From Pontibacillus yanchengensis (GTDB taxonomy: Bacteria > Bacillota > Bacilli > Bacillales > BH030062): DNA of 64,000 nucleotides. Under the pieces are notes generated by a model. It was given only the letters and a program-made list of their open reading frames with translations. It was not told the DNA's origin and made no database searches. The position numbers were made by a program, and so were the translations under genes. Within the stretch, counting starts at the first letter, position 1; each line of letters opens with the position of its first letter. The stretch is from the NCBI RefSeq assembly GCF_009856295.1, contig NZ_WMEU01000005.1, forward strand, positions 124,001 through 188,000, read 5' to 3'. Of the stretch, positions 59,316 to 64,000 are shown piece by piece.

Positions 59316-60899
59316 ATGAATCGTGAAGACTTGATTGCTCCGGAACGGTATAATGTCGTGCAAGAGGTGGAACGTTATGCGGATGATCCGAACCATTTAG
59401 CGTTGAAGTGGGAAGATGATATGGGGAATCACCGTGAAATTACATATCATAAACTCCTACGAAATGCGAATCGAATTGGAAACGCTTTCCTAGAGCAAGG
59501 GTTAGAAAAAGGAGATAAAGTATTGGTCATGGTCCCAAGGTTGATTGAGGCTTATGAGGTGTACTTAGGGGCATTGAAAGCAGGGTTAGTGGTTATACCA
59601 AGTTCTGAAATGTTGAAAACGAAGGATTTACAATATCGAATCACACATGGTGAAGTGAAAGCGGTCGTGAGTCATTATCCATATGTGGAACAGTTTAGTG
59701 ATATTGACCAAGCAGATGAATTAAAGAAATTTGTCTTCGGACAAAATGTAGATGGTTGGCTATTCCTTGATTATTTAATGGATCAAGAGTCTGATCATTT
59801 AGAGATTGCAGATACCTCCCGAGAGGATATGGCTTTTCTATCCTACACATCAGGGACAACTGGAAATCCTAAAGGTGTTGTTCATACGCATGGATGGGGG
59901 TTTGCTCACTTACGGACAGCTGCTGCGAATTGGTTAGCCATTGAAGAGGGTGATACTGTCTGGGCCACAGCAGGTCCTGGATGGCAGAAATGGGTGTGGA
60001 GTCCATTTTTATCTGTCCTAGGTTCAGGCGCTACCGGATTTGTTTATCAAGGTAAGTTCCAAGCGAAGAAGTACCTTACACTATTACAGAATCACGGTGT
60101 GAATGTATTATGTTGTACACCAACAGAGTATCGGTTGATGGCAAAAGAGGATCATTTAGACCAATACGATCTTTCACAACTTCATAGTGCCGTATCAGCA
60201 GGAGAGCCATTAAATCGAGAAGTGATTGATACATTTCAAAAGTACTTCAATGTGACGGTTCGTGATGGGTATGGTCAAACGGAAAATACACTTCTAGTCG
60301 GGATCATGAAGGGGATGGAGGTTAAGCCAGGTTCCATGGGTAAACCAACTCCAGGAAACAAAGTTGATATCATTGATGAAGAAGGGAACCCAGTAGGACC
60401 AGGGGAAGTTGGTGACATTGCGGTTCATTTAGATACACCAGCTCTTTTCAAACATTATTATAAAGATCCTGAACGCACGAAAATGTCTTACCGTGGTGAC
60501 TATTACGTAACAGGGGACCAAGCCAGTAAGGATGAAGAGGGATACTTTTGGTTTGAAGGACGAAGTGACGATATTATTATAAGCTCTGGGTACACGATTG
60601 GACCATTTGAAGTGGAAGATGCGTTGGTAAAACATCCATCTGTCCAAGAATGTGCAGTAGTATCTAGTCCTGATGAAATTAGAGGAAATATCGTCAAGGC
60701 GTATATTGTTCTGAAGCCAGGTGTGGACGTTGAAGATCCTTCTCTTATCCCAACATTGCAAAAGCATGTGAAGGAGCTGACGGCACCATATAAATATCCA
60801 AGAAAAATAGAATTCATTGAAGAACTTCCTAAAACAACATCAGGAAAGATAAGACGTGTTGAGCTTCGCAAAATGGAAAAAGAATCTACAAATGCATAA
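59316..60899 (+). CDS. Acyl-CoA synthetase (AMP-forming), medium-chain type
   Basis: A 527-residue ANL-superfamily adenylating enzyme. P-loop FLSYTSGTTGNPKGVVHTHG near residues 172-191; ATAGPGWQKWVWSPF; DGYGQTENTLLVGIMKG near 318; YVTGDQASKDEEGYFWFEGR; hinge and GYTIGPFEVEDAL; catalytic Lys in TTSGKIRRVELRK near 512. Wording fits the MACS/acetyl-CoA synthetase-like group (YtcI-like) that activates short or medium chain acids. GAGGAGAT precedes the ATG. Monocistronic. Confidence 0.87.
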   Translation: MNREDLIAPERYNVVQEVERYADDPNHLALKWEDDMGNHREITYHKLLRNANRIGNAFLEQGLEKGDKVLVMVPRLIEAYEVYLGALKAGLVVIPSSEMLKTKDLQYRITHGEVKAVVSHYPYVEQFSDIDQADELKKFVFGQNVDGWLFLDYLMDQESDHLEIADTSREDMAFLSYTSGTTGNPKGVVHTHGWGFAHLRTAAANWLAIEEGDTVWATAGPGWQKWVWSPFLSVLGSGATGFVYQGKFQAKKYLTLLQNHGVNVLCCTPTEYRLMAKEDHLDQYDLSQLHSAVSAGEPLNREVIDTFQKYFNVTVRDGYGQTENTLLVGIMKGMEVKPGSMGKPTPGNKVDIIDEEGNPVGPGEVGDIAVHLDTPALFKHYYKDPERTKMSYRGDYYVTGDQASKDEEGYFWFEGRSDDIIISSGYTIGPFEVEDALVKHPSVQECAVVSSPDEIRGNIVKAYIVLKPGVDVEDPSLIPTLQKHVKELTAPYKYPRKIEFIEELPKTTSGKIRRVELRKMEKESTNA

Positions 60900-60929
60900 A
60901 AAAAGACGGCGAAATGCCGTCTTTTTTTA
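60898..60929 (+). terminator. Terminator of the acyl-CoA synthetase gene
   Basis: AAAAAAGACGGC/GCCGTCTTTTTTT stem. Confidence 0.92.
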
Positions 60930-60935
60930 TTGTCT

Positions 60936-61201
60936 AGGAAATTATAAAAATGTTGGCTTGTGCATACCTAAGTAAGTTATAGAGGCCACGTCCAGCTCCA
61001 GTGCCCAGCGACAAGCAAACTTCCTCCACCTTCTTACGATAAGTCAACATCGAACGCTTGCGCTCTTCGTGTTTCCTTTATCTCATACGGCTCAAAGGAG
61101 GCTCGATTAACTTCGCTGCATCGTGCAGCAACATCGAACCAACCAACATTCTGAGGGCAGCAGTTTGTACGTCGCTAACCGGGCGCCCTGAGCTTTTGTT
61201 C
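60936..61201 (+). repeat. Family A intergenic repeat, copy 9 (complete)
   Basis: Leader AGGAAATTATAAAAATGTTGG (first 20 bases as in copy 1), AGCTCCAGTGCCCAGCGAC, TACGATAAGTCAACATCGAA, hairpin GCTGCATCGTGCAGC; the second hairpin is decayed (CCAACATTCTGAGGG); right end GGGCGCCCTGAGCTTTTGTT. Ends 33 bases from the stop of the leftward GNAT gene. Confidence 0.9.
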
Positions 61202-61234
61202 GTTATAGCGCAACTTACGAGGTTATTAGAGTGC

Positions 61235-61786
61235 TTATGCTTTTGTTTGCTCCCATTCTCTTCTTAAAAGTCCATACACTATATGATCTACGTAATGATC
61301 GTATAGGTATTCAGCATCCCGTATGACACCTTCTTTTGTAAAGCCTAGTCGTTCTGGGATAGCCTGACTTCTTTTGTTTTCTGTAGCGCACCGGATTTCT
61401 ATACGATTTAATTGGAGCGTATGGAAAGCATAATCGATAACATTCGAAACAGATTTAGTCATCAAGCCTTTTCCCTCAAAGTCCTTTCCTAACCAATAAC
61501 CAATACTTGTTAGACCATGGTTTTGGTTTATGTAATGCAAGCCTACAACACCAGCAACTTCCCCCTTGTGCCAGATGGCTGCGTCAAAGCCATTGCCATT
61601 CGAGAACTTGTCCAACGTACTTTTAATAAATGACTCGGAGTCTTGTAGCTTTTTGTTTCCATCAATCCAAGGCATCCACTCTTTTAAATGGGAACGATTT
61701 TGATTTACTAGATTGAAAATAGGTCGAGCATCTCTTATTTCTAACAATTTTAGATAGGTAGATTCGTCGACTTCATGTGTGAACAT
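61235..61786 (-). CDS. RimL-type GNAT acetyltransferase
   Basis: A 183-residue GNAT protein of the RimJ/RimL ribosomal-protein acetyltransferase group: MFTHEVDESTYLKLLEIRDA, WMPWIDGNKKLQDSESFI, GVVGLHYINQNHGLTSIGYW, FEGKGLMTKSVSNVIDYAFH and ATENKRSQAIPERLGFTKEG. Like B. subtilis YdaF/YjcK-type enzymes; N-terminal or small-molecule acetylation is inferred. ATG at 61784-61786, seven bases after AAGGAGGG. Confidence 0.87.
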   Translation of the reverse strand: MFTHEVDESTYLKLLEIRDARPIFNLVNQNRSHLKEWMPWIDGNKKLQDSESFIKSTLDKFSNGNGFDAAIWHKGEVAGVVGLHYINQNHGLTSIGYWLGKDFEGKGLMTKSVSNVIDYAFHTLQLNRIEIRCATENKRSQAIPERLGFTKEGVIRDAEYLYDHYVDHIVYGLLRREWEQTKA

Positions 61787-61811
61787 GATTATACCCTCCT
61801 TCATGAATTAG

Positions 61812-62050
61812 TACGTCTAGCGCCCAGCAAACTTTCTGCCATCTCCCTACGATAAGTCAACATCGAATCGCTATTGCTATCCGTGTTTCTTTTATATCCT
61901 ACTGGATTAGATGAAGTTCAGGAGTGATGGAGGTTTCTTTGATAATGGAGGTTCGATTAACACCGCTGCATCGTGCAGCAACATCGAACCAACCCACCTC
62001 CTCTGTGGGCGGCAATTTGTATGTCACTAAACGGGTCCTTGCGCTTTTCT
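61812..62050 (+). repeat. Family A intergenic repeat, copy 10
   Basis: GTCTAGCGCCCAGC left end (AGCTCC lost), TACGATAAGTCAACATCGAA, a partly duplicated start of the central module (GATGAAGTTCAGG and GAGGTTCGATTAACACC), hairpin GCTGCATCGTGCAGC, hairpin CCCACCTCCTCTGTGGG, right end GTCACTAAACGGG/GCGCTTTTCT. Confidence 0.85.
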
Positions 62051-62175
62051 TTTACGTTATTGTATCAAATGCTTAGGTGGATTGGAATGCAATTATGGAT
62101 AAAGCATCCAAACGTTTCGACCCAAAATGATAGAGGAATATGGTAATTATATATAAGTACGGGAAGGGGGAGAGG

Positions 62176-63507
62176 ATGAAGGATACAGACGTTTTAGTTC
62201 ATGGTGGCGGGGTTGGTGGCTTGGCTCTCGCAGTGAAGCTGGCTAGTAACGGAGTAGATGTTGCGGTAGTAGAACAATTAAAGGCAGAGTCACCGTCTTA
62301 TAAAGGTGAGTTACTCCAACCCAAAACACTCCAATTATTAGAGACGTTAGGATTATTAGATGAAATCTTGAAACATGGCCATACCTTCGACGCTATTGAA
62401 TTCAATGAATTGGAAAGACGAGAAAACGAGGAACCAATCCATATAGGGCACTCCAAGATGGATTATAGTTTACTATCCTCCCCCTATAATTATGCTCTAA
62501 TGATTCCACATGAAAAATTGAAAAAAATTATGTTGGATAAGGCAAGAGAGTATAGTGATTATTTCACCTATATTCAACCAGCTCGCTTCGTAGGATTCGA
62601 AGATGAAGTTGCTCAAATCAAGTACACCTATGATAAGACGTACGAGAATATGTCTGCTCATATCTATGTGGGAGCAGAAGGAAGAAATTCTCCTACTCGT
62701 AATGAGATGGGGGTGCATTCGGAAAGTAAAACATATAACCATCATTTTTTAACAGTGACGATTCCAAGACCTTCAGAATTTCAAAAAGGTAAAATAGTTA
62801 CAACAAATCATCGTTTCTTAGGATTGTTCCCATTACCGAACGAAAAAGTTCGCACCGTGTTTTTAATTAAAGCAGGTGCTTACCAAACATTAAAACAAGA
62901 AGGGATTGAATATATTCACCAAGCGTATAGGGAATTATGTCCTGAGTTAGGAGACTATGTGACACAATTGCAATCATGGAAGGACATTCAATTGATGATT
63001 CCTACGATGTACCATGTGGATCATTATGTGTCAGAAAACGTGGCATTAATAGGCGATGCTGCTCATGCAGTGCATCCAATGGCTGGGGAGGGAATGAATT
63101 TAGCAATACAGGATGCAGATGTATTAGGACAACTCATTGTTTGGATGAAGCAACAGTCTACATGGGACATCAGTCATCTAAGGTGGTATGAAATAGTTCG
63201 ACGTCCTCGAGCACAATTTTTGTTAGAGTTAAGCCATCTATCGGCGTTAGCCTACTCCTTTCCTTATCGATGGTGGAGGCAGGTTCGGATGAAAAGCATT
63301 GTGCAAATGGAGCAAGATCCTGTTTTACATGTTAAACAAATGTTGAATATATCAGGGTTAGGTCGATGGGATAATACGATTATTGATCGGGCCATTCAAA
63401 TTGGTATTCTACCTAAGCGAAACAAACCCATTAAAGAGGATGAGCAGTTATCTTATTTTTTTGAACGGACAGAGGATTATCCATGGGAGGAAGGAGAAAT
63501 AGAATGA
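62176..63507 (+). CDS. FAD-dependent monooxygenase (UbiH/PHBH type)
   Basis: A 443-residue flavoprotein. Rossmann GGGVGGLALAVKLASNGVDV near residue 10; DG-like segment IYVGAEGRNSPTRNEMGV near 165; FAD phosphate motif VALIGDAAHAVHPMAGEGMN near 290, then LAIQDADVLGQLIVWM. Class A hydroxylase fold. Substrate unknown. GGGGGAGAGG precedes the ATG at 62176. It overlaps the following methyltransferase-like gene by ATGA, a pairing common in aromatic or polyketide tailoring and quinone-type pathways. Confidence 0.87.
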   Translation: MKDTDVLVHGGGVGGLALAVKLASNGVDVAVVEQLKAESPSYKGELLQPKTLQLLETLGLLDEILKHGHTFDAIEFNELERRENEEPIHIGHSKMDYSLLSSPYNYALMIPHEKLKKIMLDKAREYSDYFTYIQPARFVGFEDEVAQIKYTYDKTYENMSAHIYVGAEGRNSPTRNEMGVHSESKTYNHHFLTVTIPRPSEFQKGKIVTTNHRFLGLFPLPNEKVRTVFLIKAGAYQTLKQEGIEYIHQAYRELCPELGDYVTQLQSWKDIQLMIPTMYHVDHYVSENVALIGDAAHAVHPMAGEGMNLAIQDADVLGQLIVWMKQQSTWDISHLRWYEIVRRPRAQFLLELSHLSALAYSFPYRWWRQVRMKSIVQMEQDPVLHVKQMLNISGLGRWDNTIIDRAIQIGILPKRNKPIKEDEQLSYFFERTEDYPWEEGEIE

Positions 63508-64000
63508 AAGATTGGCAAAAGGCTTGGAAAGCAAGGAATTGGATGAAACGAAATGAGTCGTTCTTACATACGTGGCATGCGTATGTAGGGAATGAACTTA
63601 ATTTATTTAAGGCTTTTGAACGACCAATAACAGTAATAGAAGTAGCGGCTAAGTACGAGTTGAGTGAGGAATTATTACAATGCTGGGTAGAAGTAGGTGC
63701 TTCCATTCATCATTTGCGAAAACGAACAGGTGAAAGATACCGTACTTCCAAAAAGAACTGTGGAGAATTCTTAGAGGAAGGAGAAGGGGATGGGATTGGT
63801 GCGCTATTAAAAGAAATGATGGAATTACATATTCCAACACTCTTATCTTATCCTGCATTTATGAAATCGAATGATCGAGCTTATTTTAACCATGAAAAGT
63901 ATGGGGATGTTGTTGCGGAGACATCTTCATTGTTAGAGCAATTTTCGATACGTCGCATAAAAAAGACCATTCGAGAACGAAACATCACAAGAATTATCGA
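63504..64000 (+). CDS. Partial CDS: probable O-methyltransferase-type protein, cut by window end
   Basis: 165 codons are in the window. It starts MKDWQKAWKARNWMKRNESF, then a winged-helix-like segment FERPITVIEVAAKYELSEEL and LQCWVEVGASIHHLRKRTGE RYRTSK (read in parts), as in the dimerisation domain of plant-type O-methyltransferases. The SAM-binding core would lie beyond the window, so the call is provisional. Coupled by ATGA to the monooxygenase, implying that both act on one substrate. Confidence 0.6.
   Translation, partial: MKDWQKAWKARNWMKRNESFLHTWHAYVGNELNLFKAFERPITVIEVAAKYELSEELLQCWVEVGASIHHLRKRTGERYRTSKKNCGEFLEEGEGDGIGALLKEMMELHIPTLLSYPAFMKSNDRAYFNHEKYGDVVAETSSLLEQFSIRRIKKTIRERNITRII

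Noticed and set aside
5076..62050. Family A repeats as a CRISPR array
   Set aside because: Copies are kilobases apart, about 270 bp long and modular; there are no spacers and no cas genes.

Overview
The window is chromosomal DNA of a low-GC, Gram-positive, endospore-forming Bacillaceae. Shine-Dalgarno sites are strong (AAGGAGG type), GTG and TTG starts are common, and MreBH, PdaA, YfkD and SE1561-type proteins are present. Two Na+/H+ antiporter-type genes, a sodium:alanine symporter and many acidic proteins suggest a salt-tolerant genus such as Pontibacillus or Halobacillus; that genus guess is inference. I see no rRNA, tRNA, CRISPR array, transposase or prophage structural gene.

Layout. 1-3.3 kb: start of a probable sigma-54 activator, facing a sigma-54 promoter that drives a YfcC transporter and isoaspartyl dipeptidase. 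3.4-9.9 kb: PQQ-type sugar dehydrogenase lipoprotein, Gly-rich protein, NhaC antiporter, mreBH, YkgJ-type and MOSC proteins. 10-20 kb: secreted CAP protein, stand-alone cdsA, macro-domain protein, guanine deaminase, PTS EIIA, fructokinase, glutaminase, and a TetR-controlled ABC exporter with a perfectly inverted operator pair. 20-29 kb: acetyltransferase, HAD hydrolase, large CAP protein, YedK-type protein, and an ECF sigma/anti-sigma/membrane-protein operon. 29-33 kb: cystine ABC importer (tcyABC-like) and alanine symporter. 33-49 kb: a block collinear with the B. subtilis yfj-yfk region (yfkJ-I-H, yfkF, yfkD, yfkC, SE1561, pdaA, yfjP-like), with inserted genes including a ZosA-like P-type ATPase and an AimR-like receptor/peptide cassette. 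49-53 kb: glgA-glgP. 53-64 kb: secreted lytic transglycosylase, YitT, GntR, a tandem pair of YczE-like membrane proteins, acyl-CoA synthetase, and a translationally coupled flavin monooxygenase/methyltransferase pair cut by the window end.

Two things stand out. First, 42.0-43.5 kb carries an AimR-family (RRNPP) peptide receptor overlapping by four bases a 52-residue exported pro-peptide, followed by a long hairpin, with no phage genes around. The receptor looks too short at its N-terminus to carry the usual AimR helix-turn-helix. This looks like a chromosomal peptide-signalling system. Second, the intergenic space is occupied by a modular family of structured repeats (about a dozen copies or fragments, all in one orientation). 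Two inner hairpins show compensatory base changes between copies, one copy has its central module inverted, and the right end often abuts the stop codon of a leftward gene. A related 122-bp tandem hairpin repeat lies at 59.0-59.24 kb. Three further intergenic tracts carry short words repeated every 20-21 bases, about two helical turns.
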